Positions 1 to 11,830 of a stretch of 64,000 bases of DNA are shown here, piece by piece. Both the position numbers and the translations under genes were made by a program. Origin of the DNA: Eucalyptus grandis (Eukaryota; Streptophyta; Magnoliopsida; Myrtales; Myrtaceae); NCBI RefSeq assembly GCF_016545825.1, contig NC_052612.1:7750001-7814000 (forward strand), given 5' to 3'. Each line of letters begins with the position of its first letter. Positions within the stretch are counted from its first letter, which is position 1. The notes below the pieces were generated by a model. The model was not told the origin of the DNA. It was given only the letters and a program-made list of their open reading frames with translations, and did no database searches.

Positions 1-213
1 AACAACTGTTCACCTGTAGCACTAGCAAACATGCAATTCATCCATCGACTAAGCCAAAAAAAAAGGGCCACGAAAATATCAAAAATTATATTAAGATGTT
101 TCGGTAACTTATGATTCAAATTACTTATAATAGAGAAAAAAAAAAACGCATAAAAGATAGGTAGAAATGAGGAACATAGCTTCCAAAGTCAATCACTAAT
201 CAAAGGATTTTGC

Positions 214-258
<45 letters not shown>

Positions 259-1620
259 ACATAAGGATGTTTGCCTAATTATTATATTGTTGTTTTACTA
301 TTTGGAATTTGAAAATAAAATTAATTACTAAAGGGATGCCTTTTAAAAAAAAGGGGAGGGAAAAAGGCATTTAGGAAAGAATTCAAATGCAAATAGAATT
401 AAATAAATGGCAACAAAAAGAAAATTCAAAAATGGATTTCAAGTGCCCTAAAATTAGATAATGACTAGATTTGGTTACCAATAAATTGGTCAAAAAATTA
501 ATGTATAACCGTATAAGTTTATAGCTAATTAGGGATTTGAATAGAATACAACAAGCTTGAACTTATCCAGTTAGCCTTGACGAAGAAAAATGAATATGTT
601 ATGAGGTTTATTGTTGGATATGTTTGTTGGTTCGTGTGTGAGCAAGTTGTCCCAAATAGACCTATCTAAAATGGGCAAAAGAGAGTATATGGTAAAATAT
701 CTTTTGTATTTCCCATAAAAAGGTCAATGTGTATGATTTCTTGCAGTTATATAGTTTTATTTTCTTCAATAATTTTATTATTGTGGGATTTCCTTCCACC
801 AAAATGCATGAGGACAAATAATCATCTTCATATGAACCATTGACAGCCATTTTATTTCCAGAAGTTTTTCTTATTCTCTGGCTAAAAGAAGTAGGCTTGC
901 ATTTTTAATTAGTAAGCTATATCTCGTTAATAATTGAATTGCAATTTTTTTTTTGTATCTAATTTGAAATTTGGAATAATCACTAAAAATATGACTTCTT
1001 ATGTCACTGTTGCAACAATATCGACTTTACATACTTAACAATAACGAACAAATTTAAATTGAGAAAATATAAAATCACCGTTAACGGTTGCCAACGAGAA
1101 TAATATATAAATAGGTAGATGAAAATTAAGTAATTTTAACGGTATGCACAGTCAATTAGTAACTAAGTTAAAAGATCCATCAATCAACCATTTTAAGAAA
1201 TTAAATTAACGAACTTAGATATATCGCTTACCAATAGGATAACAAGTACGTATTTAACTTACAAATCTCATACTAGATTATGGACCTTAATACCGTTTAC
1301 ATCAGATAAGAAAATTATTACCGTTTACAAAGAATGATATGAAAAGACCTTGCGCTCTTTTGGTGGATTAGTTTGAGAATCTATGAAAAAATTGTGATTA
1401 GCTAAGATCACATAGTTTTAAAATTGAGGGAGAGAGAGAATAGTAGACCAAGAAAAGAATTAATTCAATAAAATGAGACTAGTTCAAGAATGAAATACAA
1501 ATACAGATGTAAGATGACAATTCGAATTGGGATTTCTAAGCAACTAAAAAGAGATTTTAAATTGAGAAAGCTCTCCAATATGGTAAGTTGGAATTTACTC
1601 AATCAGGCATGAGGAAGGAT
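1..1620. other. AT-rich intergenic sequence, unit A
   Basis: No gene is supported here. The sequence is AT-rich with an A homopolymer at about 215-254 that is much shorter in the unit B copy (about 42,619-42,641). The only open frames are short and not family-like. It ends at a TATA-like element just upstream of the RING-H2 transcription unit. Confidence 0.7.
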
Positions 1621-1622
1621 AA

Positions 1623-1630
1623 TATAAATA
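1623..1630 (+). promoter_or_regulatory. TATA box of the RING-H2 gene, unit A
   Basis: TATAAATA followed by GAGG, conserved at the same place in unit B, sits upstream of a pyrimidine-rich leader. It is placed well for a transcript whose first coding exon begins downstream of a splice acceptor at 3,972. Assignment rests on sequence match and conservation between copies only. Confidence 0.5.
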
Positions 1631-2438
1631 GAGGCAAGTTCTGCACTATCAATTTGTCTTCTTGATGTTTGTCTTCATTTTGTATCATCTCGTCTCTTTG
1701 TCATAGTCTATGCAAATTACATCAAAATTCTCTTGAACTCTCACGTTGGTCTAGATCTTCCAGGTTATTTTTCATCTGTTCTCTTGCTCTTTTTTCCCCT
1801 TTCATATCCTTTTTTTTCTCCTTAGCATATGGTATGATATAGGTAGTTTTTCATCTTGTGCACTATGATTTTTTCTTTCTCTTTATTTCAAATGTGAAAA
1901 AGAATTTGAAGAGTATCTATACTACATCCATTGTTCAGATCTTGGATTTTTTATTTAATAGATGAAGCATATTTCTTCAAGTTATTTTTTATTTATTTTT
2001 TAATCTATATTTTCATTAATGTATCGATGTTTGTAACAATCTATATGCTTTCTCTTTTTCCTTGCCAAAGTCTTTTTTGTCACATTTTACAAATTTTGTT
2101 TACAATGATAGAGAGATTGTCTGAGAAGTATCAATTTCAAGGGTAAATAATTGCATTGACACGATCTAATAGATCGTTGTATCTCGAGGGTGTAGGATAT
2201 TTTACTAGCAATCATATTATTTGGATGTTATAAACCCATTTCTTATATTTGATTGTTAAGACAATCATACTCGTCGATTCACATTCTAAAATTTATTTCA
2301 CATGATCAATTCAATGATCAATCGGCGACCTTTGTTCGTTCTCTAGTGAATCTATGATTATTTGCTCACCTTTTGTCTATATAAATAATTTTTTACATGT
2401 ATTTATCATTTTTTTTCATGGATGGCCTTTTTTTGCAG

Positions 2439-2484
2439 GCTAATTTCGATCAAGGTTACTTCTGGCTGGTGCTTCTCAGATCAA
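2439..2484 (+). other. Putative 5' UTR exon of the RING-H2 gene, unit A
   Basis: A 46-nt segment is bounded by a pyrimidine-rich TTTTGCAG acceptor and a GTACGT donor, both kept in the unit B copy (44,773-44,818). The first coding exon is itself preceded by a clean acceptor (TTTACAG at 3,966-3,972, nine bases before the ATG), so at least one upstream non-coding exon is expected. This segment is the best candidate I can see between the TATA box and that acceptor. A transcript would be needed to confirm it. Confidence 0.4.
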
Positions 2485-3981
2485 GTACGTATATTCTCTT
2501 TTTTTCTTTTCCATTCCATATGGGATTGAATTTATTTAAAAGCCTTCATAAATGGTTATGGGCTGTCTTTGCTTCTATGCTTGTAGAGTTCATTCTAGCC
2601 ATTTCGTTTGATTATTATTAAGGTTTATTTTAGCCATTTTGCTTGGGGTGGGCGACCTTGAGCCCCAATCACACTCACTTAGATCTGGGGTAAGGGTTAT
2701 GCTCTCCCCTATATTTGGGCCACCAGGCCCTTGCCGGGAGTCACCAAGGCCTCGCTTGGGGCTAGCAAGGGTGACCTTTGCTAGTACTTCACGACGGTTG
2801 TGACAATGGCTACCAGCAAGGGCTTGGCCAAGCCGTGAGTGATTTTGTGTTTATTTTTTTAATAAAATTCTTAGCTTTTTTTTAATTTGATTTTGTTTAT
2901 ATTTATAATTTTATAACGCTCTTTTCTGACGTGGTGCTTGGTAGGTGCCACGTCATAGCCACGTGTCTTAAGAAAGCAATGAAATAAGATATATTAGCAT
3001 TTTCTATTAACTTCATCCACTTTGACAAATTTTAAAATTTTATTGCACTTTTTACAACTTTAAGGACTTAATTATACTTTTATGATTAGTTTTATAACTT
3101 TTAGTGAATTTATCCCTAATATTTATTCTAAAATTTCATCAAAATCACGATGCATTTATTGCATATGAGTCTTAACAAAATTATCCTCAGTGACCAATTA
3201 GAAAATTATCGTTTTATTACGATATAATGTCGACTAGCTATTATACTTATGATAATTAGGTTGGTTTGAAGTTTTTTAGATCCAGTTTCCAAAATTTGCT
3301 ATTTCAATCTCACTATGTGTAAGTTAACTACTTGTCTTACTCATTCTTCAGCGATAAATCAATTAAAAAAATGTGTGGGCACTGAAAGAAAATCTACAGC
3401 ATTTTGAATTTTTTTTTTCTTGTTTTATATATACCACGAGAGCAATTACAGTCCAACTTAGTCCCTCCAATACTTTGAGCAGGAATTCACCCCTCGATAG
3501 AAACAGACTTTTTCGATGGATAGAACACGTACCCCACCTCTACTATATCGATTTAAGTTTCATAAGGAGTATTAATACACGTGCTAAATGGTCATTACAT
3601 AGTCGATCATACAGGTTTGGTCTTTTTGTTTAGATGTAAAATCACTGAAAGAAGGAATTATGCGCACTTAGTGGGTTGAGTCACCATTTGACAACAAATG
3701 TATGCTTTCATATCCATAATGGGTTTATAAGCATAGAGAAATAATTTGAAATCCATTCATTCACTAGAAAAAAAAAACTAAATACTTTTTCCTTGAGGTA
3801 ATCTTATCCTTTTTCTTATGATTTACCCAATGATTTGTTAATATTTCATCAGGAAACATATAGGATTCATATCTTTAAAGCTATTTCGGCATAATGAACA
3901 ACGTATACCCACACACATTTATATACAAATATTTTATTGTTAATACTCTGACAAAAGAATTTACATTTACAGATCTCTACA

Positions 3982-5842
3982 ATGGAACAAGATAACAATA
4001 CAAGGGATCAAAACGATATTCAAGCAATTGAACAGAACTCTATTTCGGAAAACGTTGTGCTTTCCGAAAGAAACTCAGCGAGATTACACGGCCAAGAATC
4101 ATTACATCCAACTGGCCAATTTACTTCTACGACATCTGGAATGCTGAGATGGGCGAGTAGAGGGGTGAGGCGAGCTAGACCTCATCCTGAGGTTTCATCT
4201 CCATCACCATGGGCCACCATCCAAATCAGAACGCGTGAGGTATGCTTTGAAAAATGTAATATTATTATATGTTTGTGTATTCATGTTTCATCCTTGAAAT
4301 GGCGAGGTAGTATTTATAGTGCTAGACTTGAAAACTCAAAAGATTTTTGCATAATTCTCAATTTGGTTCCTTAATTAACTATGGTAATATCTTTGGAAAT
4401 TTTGTTAATAAATTTCCTTTAAAAGAGTATTCAAAATTGAGAGCTTTAAATCTAGACCGATTTTTACTACCAATTGTGTGGTTCATTTCCATATACCTCA
4501 CGCTCTTGATGCCAAAAGATAATCGCAACTTATTAAACTCATGATTCTCATTTCTATGTTGGATATGAGATTTAATTTACAAGTCATGTAATGATAATAT
4601 GTAACTAAATATGCATTTTTTAGAATTTCATAAAATATATGAATTTCCGTGTCTAGTAGAAAGAGGTAATGCATTATGGACCTTTCACAGGAATTTTTTT
4701 TGGGGCAATGATTAACCACAATCTAGTAATGTCATAATTGTCGTTACCTCTTTATTGTGTCATGCTTGCATGTATTTTAAATTTCCACCTAAATGATAGT
4801 CTAAATATTTTCGTGGATGATGAAAATATTTTAATTCATTTATCTTTTTAAGCAATACAATCAATCGTTTTGAAGAAAATGTTTTCTAAAATATTACTTT
4901 TTGTGATAGAGCTTTAGTATATACATTATCTCTTTTAGAGTATTATGAATTATAAAAAGTTCAACTAAACAGAGATTTCTGCTTGCATATGACTTCGAAC
5001 ATTTGTAGTGGTGTCATGAGTTTTGTAGTAGACATAGATGTTTTCAAGTAATAATATTTGTCGCCCTAGATCTTGAGTTTCATTATTTGCTTGTTTTCAA
5101 ATTTTATCTCTCATGTTGATGTCGAAATGTCTGAATTAGTGAAATTGCTATATTTCATCTTCGTGGGTATATATATGCTCGAGCCCGTTCACTACATTTA
5201 TGTGTGTTATTGTGTAATTTGCATTCAAACAACTAAAAACCAATCCAAACGTGCATTGATGTAGACATTGGTCGAGATGAAGGGACATCTATTTGCAACT
5301 TTAGTTAGCCCTCGATTGAGCAATATTTTTTTATACTTGAGAAATAATTTACTTGAGGAGAGGTGACTGTGAAATACTTAGGTTTTCCTCATATACTTCT
5401 GATTAAGAGTTGGTCCACCTCGATGAATAGGGTGGAGATTTTTCCATAGGATTGAGTGAGGAAGCCATCTCTACTCACTTGAGGTCGCACCAATATCAAC
5501 CCCAACCCTCTACTTCGGAAGGATCCAATGTTGAAGCTGAATCTTGTTGTATTTGTTTGGTAAGAACCACTTTGTTTACTCAAGAACATATTAAGATAGA
5601 ATTGAGGAACAATTATGTTGTTCATAAGTAATTTTCTTAGCTAAACTTAAACTAAAATTATGCATATATGTTACTAAATCGCACCTTTTATTTTGCTGGA
5701 CTATTTGTAGGATGATTACATTGTTGAAGATAAGCTTGGAGAGTTGGACTGTGGGCACCGCTTTCATTGTTGCTGTATTGAGAAATGGCTCATGAGGAGG
5801 AACCTTTGTCCACTTTGTAAAAGGAAAGCTATAAAATTATGA
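3982..5842 (+). CDS. RING-H2 finger protein, putative E3 ubiquitin ligase (unit A)
   Basis: Proposed coding exons are 3,982-4,239, 5,431-5,559 and 5,711-5,842, all phase 0, giving about 172 aa. Exon 1 encodes a polar N-terminus rich in Ser, Asn and Gln and ends at GAG|GTATGC. Exon 2 starts after ATAG and carries the GLSEEAI motif typical of plant RING-H2 proteins, then ends in the first RING cysteines (CCIC). Exon 3 supplies the rest: CGHRFH, the WL helix and CPLC. Ligand spacing (C-x2-C-x14-C-x1-H-x2-H-x2-C-x10-C-x2-C) is a complete C3H2C3 RING-H2, so the protein should bind an E2 and promote ubiquitination; substrates are unknown. No membrane segment is seen. The long intron 1 could hide another exon. 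The ATG is preceded by a splice acceptor, so an upstream 5' UTR intron is likely. The paralogue in unit B is also intact. Confidence 0.75.
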
Positions 5843-6098
5843 ATGAGGCATGTTTCCTCTTTGAAGTAGTTCATGTAATGGTTTCTAAGGAGATTGATTG
5901 AGTTTCAACTGAATTTGATATATTTAACATTGTTGAATATTTAATTTCTTCGTGTCTAACTTTAAGGAACTAAATAGAAAGCAACATGATTGCATGCGCC
6001 AATAATAATGATGCGATATCAACGCTAGTAATAATTAACTAAAATAACAAATAAATTGGTATCGAAGAAAACTGTAAAACCTAAATAGTAATGCTCCC

Positions 6099-6689
6099 AT
6101 GTCTGTTTTGACAATGAGAAGATATAAATCAATTTGCAGCCTCTTGGAAGAGTTCTTTCGGGAACAGTCCGAGGACCTTGGTCTATTGAATGGATACCGT
6201 TTTCCTTGGCAACACCGCTGCGAGTGGCAGCTGCCTACGGAAGGTTGGTTGAAGCTGAATTTCAGTGGTAAAGCCCGCAATGGGGTCTTGCCTGTGGGCT
6301 TTGGCGTGATCCTCCGTGATGAGTACGAGGACGTGGTCGTGACGTACGGCTGCAACCTTGGCGAGCTAGCAGACGCCACAGTGGCGAATGCGGAGGCCCT
6401 GAGAATGGGCATGAGACTGCTGGAGGACGTTCCTGGAGGAGTGAAACAATTGGTGGTGGAAGGGACGGATCTCAGCGTCGCAAGATGGGCCACCTCCAGG
6501 CTGGAGCCGCTGGAGAAGGTCAAGGAAGCGGTGGACGACGTCCTCGAAGCCTTGGCACAGATGAAGATGGTGATTCATCGCGTGTACGAGGAGGCCAACG
6601 AAGCCGCGATGGTGTTGGCTAAGGAAGGTGCAACCACGCAAGATCTACGTGTTTGGATTTCCTCCAAGATAAGAGGTGAAATGGGCTAA
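6099..6689 (+). CDS. RNase H-like (RVT_3 type) domain protein (unit A)
   Basis: An open frame of 196 aa has the plant RVT_3 RNase H-like layout: WLKLNFSG (where a functional enzyme usually has an N-[FV]-D-G motif), GFGVILRDE, an A-x-ANAEALRMGM helix and VEGTDLSVARW. The first catalytic Asp position is Ser (NFSG), so RNase H catalysis is doubtful. Such domains are common in plant genomes as fragments of non-LTR retroelements or as domesticated single-domain proteins. The frame is more GC-rich than its surroundings. The N-terminus is uncertain: relative to unit B, about 313 bp are missing just upstream at 6,128/6,129, and the first ~11 residues come from the deletion joint. TTTGCAG at 6,132-6,138 could instead be a splice acceptor. 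It could be a gene or a recently inactivated element fragment. Confidence 0.5.
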   Translation: MSVLTMRRYKSICSLLEEFFREQSEDLGLLNGYRFPWQHRCEWQLPTEGWLKLNFSGKARNGVLPVGFGVILRDEYEDVVVTYGCNLGELADATVANAEALRMGMRLLEDVPGGVKQLVVEGTDLSVARWATSRLEPLEKVKEAVDDVLEALAQMKMVIHRVYEEANEAAMVLAKEGATTQDLRVWISSKIRGEMG

Positions 6690-7230
6690 AAGATCTCGCC
6701 AAGCCAATCAATAATTCGGTTGAAAGAACCTGTGGATTTAAGCCAACCGCTAACGTTTTCAGCGTTATAATCTCTGTTCTCTTTTTATTTTTATTTTCAA
6801 TAAAGGTTGACCTTCTTTAAAATTTGAAATGAATCATGTATTTTTTTTTCTATAAATTATGATTTCACCCATTCAAAATGGATTATTTTTTGTTCCGTCG
6901 TTCAAAATGGATTTACTCGCCGGAAAAGAAGCCGCTCATAATCATGGGCCAATCCATGAGGTGGTAACGATTTGTTTTCAACGTAGGTACTGTCATTTTT
7001 TATTTTATTTTAATAGTAATCATCAAATTAATATTATTTATAAGAAATTTTATGACAATTTAAAGTAAATTTGAGTGAGCTCTATCAAATTCAATAAAAT
7101 GATGATTATGTCAGCATAATATTAATTTTGGTCTCATACATCTGCTATTAGTCTGTATTTCATTCGATTATAGAAAACTTTAAGACGTAGATTATACATT
7201 CTACATGAAAAGACAATTTTGCTTTGTAAG
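6690..7230. other. AT-rich spacer, no gene seen (unit A)
   Basis: This follows the RNase H-like frame and includes a probable 3' UTR with an AATAAA-like signal near 6,799. A short open frame at 6,859-7,068 has no recognisable family features and is not called as a gene. Confidence 0.5.
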
Positions 7231-7237
7231 TTTGTTG

Positions 7238-7715
7238 TGCGAAAAGACAATTTTGCACACTTTAGTGATTGAGATTAGGCCATTAGTGTCATCATATGAA
7301 AATAGAAATAACAATAGCTTTTAGACCTTCTTGCTGAAGTTCAACCCTTGTTCCCAAAGGGTTGCACTTTTTACCTTGGACCTACATGGCGATGGCACTT
7401 TCAGTTGCTCTTTCCCCATGTGTTTCATCATTCACTCCCTTTGGCTCCCTATTTGTCTCTGAGATTCTAATATATAGATAAGTTACAAGAAAATGGGGTA
7501 GAACTTTTCATGGTTAAACCACATCATCATAAAGCTTCATTGCCTCCCACTTCCCTTAAAATTAATTGGACATGTTTCTTTAAATTAATTGGAAAAAAAA
7601 ATCTCATGTCATCTAATATTACGTTTATAGAACAGTATATCAATATCAGCGGAGCATGCATGAATCTTTTTTTCAACCTATAAACCATAACTAGAAATTA
7701 TGCATCAAGTCTCCA
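7238..7715. repeat. Dispersed ~0.5 kb module, copy A1
   Basis: The stretch starting near GACAATTTTGCACACTTTAG and ending near CATCAAGTCTCCACCA recurs, diverged, at 10,376-10,850 and 11,405-11,815 in the same unit and at three matching places in unit B. It contains no convincing coding frame. Its origin (local duplication or a low-copy element) is unclear. Confidence 0.75.
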
Positions 7716-8418
7716 CCAGTAGGCATAGCCCCGCAAGAAGTGAACAGCTTCAAACGAGGGTTCAAAACCAGCTGATGACCGCTTGTTCACGTGGGATGCG
7801 ATTGACTTAGCAGAGCAATTATGGTTCTCTTGTTCAAAAAAATCATCATAGTCTATTGACATGGTGCTGTTTTCATGGATGAATACTAGACACAGGAGTG
7901 TTGATGCTAGAATTGCATCAATGCATAAACCTTGATTCAAAGCAAAAGCTTGTCAATCGCCAAGGTTGTAGTATTTGTAATATATTATATATTTCACTTA
8001 CTTGCACTCGAGGGGTCGTAATTAATAAATGGATGTATAAAACGCCTAGATTTTTGCGACTTGATCTTGTAGTTTCCTGGCTTGTAAGTATTCATTCAGC
8101 CATGCAAATTTGCTTTCCCGCTCTTTTTTCCTGTCAATCTTGTTCGATTTGAAATGACACAAGCAATTGTGCAAGTTCGGTTTTTCATGTGCATGTACTC
8201 TTCTCGGTTGAGCCCTTGGTTTAGGCCAATTTCATTACCAATTTTTGGATTGAAGTTTCTAAAATGGGAGAGGATGCCAAAGATGCTACTTTGCTGATCC
8301 TAGTGGCTTCTTGAGTATTAGTAGTGCTGGTTTTGCTACAGTTCGAGTTTAGACCGGGAAAGAGTAGTGTTTCCGTTAATAGGTTCGGTTTAGTTTAAGT
8401 TTCTTTTCAAATTAGATT

Positions 8419-9097
8419 AAGGAAAATTGTCCAGAAATTCCTAAACATATTGCACTTTTGTCAATTTTGCCAGTTAAGTCCTAAATATTTTCACTTCTTT
8501 GCCAATTCAATCTATCTGATCAATTTTGGTTGGAATTTGCTGATGTGAATACAATCATCCTACGTGGCATGACAAGCGCTAACGTAAACAAAATTTATTA
8601 ATTCTTTAATTTCCTCCAAATTTTTTAAAACATTTTTTTTTTATAATTTTCTTCTTTTTTTTTTTTATTTTTTTCTCTCTTCTTCCTCTGGCTGGTTGCC
8701 CTTGTTGGGATCTGACGAGGGACAACTTTGGGGGCCTTGGGCGAGGCTCGCCCTCGTCGGATCTGGCGAGGGTGAACCTCACTCGCAGCCGGCATGGTTG
8801 CCCTTCGCCTGAAGAGAGAAAAAAATGAAATGAAAAATTAAAAAAATTTAAAAAGTAAAAAATGTTTTAAAAAATTCAAAAAAAATATTCATAGATTAAT
8901 AAAGTTTGTCCATGTCATCGCCAGCCATGCCACGTAGGATGGTTGACATCCACCTCAATGAATTTCAGTCAATTTTGGCTGGATGGACTCAATTGGCAAG
9001 AAATAAAAATGTTTATGAGTTAATTGGCAAAATTAAAAGGTTTATGATTGAATTGACAAAAGTGTAATAGGTTTAGGACTTTTTGGACAATTTTCTC
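8419..9097. mobile_element. Foldback/Mutator-like non-autonomous element, unit A copy
   Basis: Long terminal inverted repeats of at least 150 bp: the left GGAAAATTGTCC arm is mirrored by GGACAATTTTCTC at the right, and TCCTACGTGGCATG near 8,559 is mirrored by CATGCCACGTAGGA near 8,927. A GC-rich core with GGCGAGG words lies between AT-rich arms. It is flanked by AATTAGATT at 8,410-8,418 and AATTAAATT at 9,098-9,106; in unit B both flanks are exactly AATTAGATT. A 9-bp target duplication and long inverted repeats fit a Mutator-like foldback element. No transposase is encoded. The break of the 7.9 kb deletion lies only about 25 bp to its right. Confidence 0.85.
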
Positions 9098-9099
9098 AA

Positions 9100-9429
9100 T
9101 TAAATTGTTAGTTTGAACGGATCCTTGCCGGTCACTTTCCAGTAACCAGCTTTGGTTGTGCGGTCAGAGCGCTTGCTGTTAGAGTACTTGCGCTTCACAC
9201 GACAAAATAAAAAGAGCTCCTTACTGTTGAACCAGTGACAAAACATGGCGGGCAATTGCCAAGGTTCGAATTCGCATATGTCGATCTCCGGTATCATGTC
9301 GTAGTAGCGTTCGCCGGGTCGTCCAAGGATCTTGGGCTTCAAGTAATGAATCAGCAACTCCTCGTCAGTGGCGTGGAATCGGAATCCTGGAGGAAGTGCT
9401 CTCATTGCTTCAGAGATTGTGTTTTCCAT
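9100..9429 (-). pseudogene. Truncated NAC transcription factor gene (unit A)
   Basis: Reading from an ATG at 9,429 on the - strand, the frame matches the unit B NAC gene closely through subdomains A to C (ALPPGFRFHATDEELLIHYL onward) up to WKVTGK. It then runs into foreign sequence and stops at about 9,100. The rest of the DNA-binding domain and the whole C-terminal region are missing because the ~7.9 kb between B positions 51,782 and 59,674 has no counterpart here. Promoter sequence and TATA box remain. A stable transcript could at most make a ~110 aa partial NAC domain. Confidence 0.9.
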
Positions 9430-9537
9430 TTGTATCACTAATCTGCGCAAGCAGAGAGAGGAAGAACAAGACAGAAAGACAGAGATTTTGTTAAAGGGTT
9501 TGAAGCGAGGTGGGACTAACATTGGCCAAGGGTGAGG

Positions 9538-9545
9538 AATTTATA
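9538..9545 (-). promoter_or_regulatory. TATA box of the NAC fragment (unit A)
   Basis: On the - strand this reads TATAAATT, about 110 bp upstream of the ATG, and is conserved upstream of the complete NAC gene in unit B. Confidence 0.5.
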
Positions 9546-9819
9546 GTGTGGACGCGTGCATTGACTCAGTGACTGACGCTGTTTAGTCTTCCCTTCCCAA
9601 CTGAGTTGTCTCGCTTGCTTTTTTTTTTTTTTTTTTGGTCGAAAGTTGTCTCGCTTGCTTGAGAAGGGTAAAATCACACTTTTCAGTGTGCCCTGGACCC
9701 TCATCCTCTGTCTGATATGTTTTAGCTTCCTCCATGAAGTTGACTGCAGAACCCCATGCATGATCGAGAACAAGCCAAAAGTCTAACGACTCTCTCTCTC
9801 TCTCTCTCTAGGCTAGGGA

Positions 9820-11830
9820 TTTATTTATTGCATCAAGTCTTCATCACTAGTGCAGCATTTTCTACTAGATAAGCATCGTTGATCTCATGATACCAGTAGA
9901 ATAAGTTACTTATGGTGATCGAATCTGTCCAAATTCCTCATATAATCAACGGTTCTTATGCATTAAAACTCTCAAACATGGGTGATTTTCCTAACATCTC
10001 CAAAACCTTAACTTTATTCAATTTTTCTTTTTTGGCAGAAAGTAACCATTCCCGTTTTCCTTTTCAAGTAAATAGTACGTTTATAAGGGCGAAAATTTTA
10101 GTGTGAGATTTGGTGATTTGTCTCTAATGATTTAGAGTCAATCAAAATCGCTATCGATATTCAGTGGTACGTAATCACAAAATTTGTGAACCTTTTAGGT
10201 TTGGGGATTAATCCAATATGTTCAGACATTCTAACATGCATGTATGGATGTGTACTCGATTTAAGGTATGATATATAGAAGTTTCTGGAATTTTATGTGC
10301 ATCAAACAAAGAATTTCAGTCTATGATCTGAGCTTCAGCAAGAGCAACTATCTTATTTTATTAATTTTGTTGGGGGAAAAGACAATGCTGCACACTTTAA
10401 TGATTGAGATCTTATAAAAATAGAAATAACAATAGTTTTCAGGCCTTCTTGCTGAAGTTCAACCCTTGTTCCCAAAGGGTTGCACTTTTTATCCAGGACC
10501 TACATGACGATGACACTTTCATTTACTCTTTCCCCACATGTTTCATCATTCACTCCTTTTGGCTCCCTATTTGTCTATGAGATAGATAAGTAACAAGAAA
10601 ATGGGGTAGAACATTTCATGGGTAAGCCACATCGTCATAAAGCTCATTTGCTTCCCACTTCCCTTAAAATTAATTGGACATGTTTCTTTACATTAATTAG
10701 AAAAAAAAAAATCATCTCATGTAATTTGATATTACGTTTGTAGAACAATATATAAATATCCGTGGAGCATGCATGAATCTTTTTTTCAACCTATAAATCA
10801 AAACTAGAAATTATGCATCAAGTCTCCACCACTAGTGGAGCCTTTTTTATTAGATAAGCATCATTAACATTATCCTAATATCCACAAAACTCTAATTATG
10901 CTCCGACTTTTCTATTTGGGAAATGACGCTAATAATCCTTAAATTCTAACCTAATGTACAATATAATCTTTGGTTTATAATTTGTTCAACGTGATTCTTG
11001 AACTATTCCTAAATGTTCAATCTAGTATTAGTTTTTTAATTTGTTCAATCTAATTCCTCAACTTGTCAGAAAAACAAATATTTATTTCTCCCCTTGTTTG
11101 TTGAGGGTATGTTTGAACAAGGAGGGGGGAATTTTAGGGCGAGATTTTTGCGATTTGTGTCTAACAACTAACGATAATCAAAACCAGCAAGTATCAATAT
11201 TCAGTGCTACATAATCACAAAGTTTGTCATCCCTTTAGAGTGGGGATTAATCCAATTGGGACACCAATGAAGTGTAGATATCATAACATTCATGCATGAA
11301 CTTAAACTTGATATAAGGTACGATATATAGAAGTTTTTAGAAATTTATATTGATATTTAATAAATATCGATATATACTTACTATTTTATTTCATTAATAT
11401 TGTTTGGTAAAAACAAATTGCACACTTTAATGATTGAGATTGGACCTCCATTAGTGTCCTCATATGGAAATAGAAATGACAAAACCTTTTGGAACTTCTT
11501 GCTGAAGTTCTAAGCCTTATTCCCAAAGGGATTGCACTTTTCAACTATACCACCGCGCGAATGGCGATTTCAGTTATGCTGTTCTTTCCCCCACATGTTT
11601 CCTTAGTCACTCCTTTTCTCTTACTATGTTGTCTATAAAATTTCTAATACATATATCTATAAGTAATTAGAAATTTTTTTGGGTAGATTGAGATTTCATG
11701 ATTGAGCCACATCATCATAAAGCTCCATTGCCTCCCACTTCCCTTAACATTAATTAGAAAAAAAAAGTAATCATTTTCTCCATCTTATACAATGTTTCTA
11801 AAGCAATATATCAACATCAATTTTCCTTAC
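9820..11830. repeat. Tandem ~1.0 kb modules upstream of NAC (unit A)
   Basis: Two diverged direct copies lie head to tail, about 1.0 kb apart. The GCATCAAGTCTTCATCACTAG word near 9,830 recurs near 10,816; GGGGATTAATCCAAT near 10,204 recurs near 11,239; TTGCACACTTTAATGATTGAG near 10,389 recurs near 11,418. Each includes one copy of the dispersed ~0.5 kb module (10,376-10,850 and 11,405-11,815). The block lies directly upstream of the NAC start and may be part of its promoter. No coding frame is supported. Confidence 0.8.

Noticed and set aside
1931..2621. Hydrophobic open frames of 71-74 codons resembling membrane peptides
   Set aside because: T-rich intron or leader sequence of the RING gene; frames are not conserved between units A and B.
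6035..6641. Antisense open frames of 91-162 codons
   Set aside because: Shadows of the RNase H-like frame caused by its higher GC content.
7698..7940. 80-codon - strand frame with a signal-peptide-like start
   Set aside because: In unit B the frame is broken by small indels; no family match recognised.
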